From Palsa-1150 sp964531095 (GTDB lineage: Bacteria; Myxococcota_A; Polyangia; Polyangiales; Polyangiaceae), in NCBI GenBank assembly GCA_964531095.1, contig CAZHED010000008.1, positions 62,001-126,000 of the forward strand: a stretch of DNA of 64,000 bases, in the 5' to 3' direction. Numbering within the stretch: the stretch's first letter is position 1; each line of letters starts with the position of its first letter. The position numbers were made by a program, and so were the translations under genes. Positions 63,985 to 64,000 of this stretch are shown here, piece by piece. Under the pieces are notes generated by a model that worked only from the letters and a program-made list of their open reading frames with translations, was not told the DNA's origin and searched no databases.

Positions 63985-64000
63985 GGGTCTCGGCCTCGAC

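Overview
The window is GC-rich DNA, almost wall-to-wall genes, that reads as a chromosomal segment of a myxobacterium, most likely of the Polyangia/Sorangium side of the phylum. The reasons are a large set of Glt (adventurous gliding motility) type genes, many proline/alanine-rich TPR lipoproteins, a PilZ protein, HEAT-repeat and beta-propeller lipoproteins and an FHA-containing sigma-54 activator. No phage, transposase, CRISPR array, rRNA or convincing tRNA was seen.

Layout. (1) 1-9740, minus strand: a tightly coupled operon (280-aa envelope protein, TPR/coiled-coil protein, 1455-aa TPR protein, TPR lipoprotein, 94-aa secreted protein, and the cut-off start of a membrane protein). It looks like a second, paralogous Glt/Nfs-type module, called module A here. 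(2) 10148-11947, plus: ECF sigma factor and zinc-binding membrane anti-sigma factor, divergent from module A. (3) 11987-15430, minus: PilZ protein and GT39-family membrane glycosyltransferase. (4) 15534-17884, plus: era and der, overlapping, followed by a terminator and a 750-bp gene-poor stretch with a palindromic repeat and a 21-bp minisatellite. (5) 18634-31699: lipoproteins, PQQ-propeller and HEAT-repeat proteins, an AMIN/amidase_3 peptidoglycan amidase, a YbjN-like protein, three proline-rich envelope proteins and a sigma-54 activator. (6) 31977-54820, minus: the main gliding module B, read as gltC-like, gltD, gltE, small gltF/cglF-like gene, gltG, a TPR lipoprotein and the giant gltI (3776 aa). 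(7) 55663-60484: Cys-rich lipoprotein, YraN-family protein, HAMP and HEAT-like proteins and a large membrane-anchored protein. (8) 60574-63984, plus: ftsY and two outer-membrane beta-barrel proteins of the GltA/GltB type.

How it fits together. Module B plus the beta-barrels would supply most of a trans-envelope gliding complex: cytoplasmic GltI, inner-membrane GltG with a cytoplasmic FHA domain and a periplasmic TonB-like tail, periplasmic GltC/D/F, OM lipoprotein GltE and OM barrels GltA/B. The AglRQS motor, GltH, GltJ and GltK are not in the window. Module A repeats the C-D-E-F order with diverged proteins and probably continues beyond position 1; it is the best candidate for an undescribed envelope machine. 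All homology statements come from reading sequences against remembered families; no searches were run.
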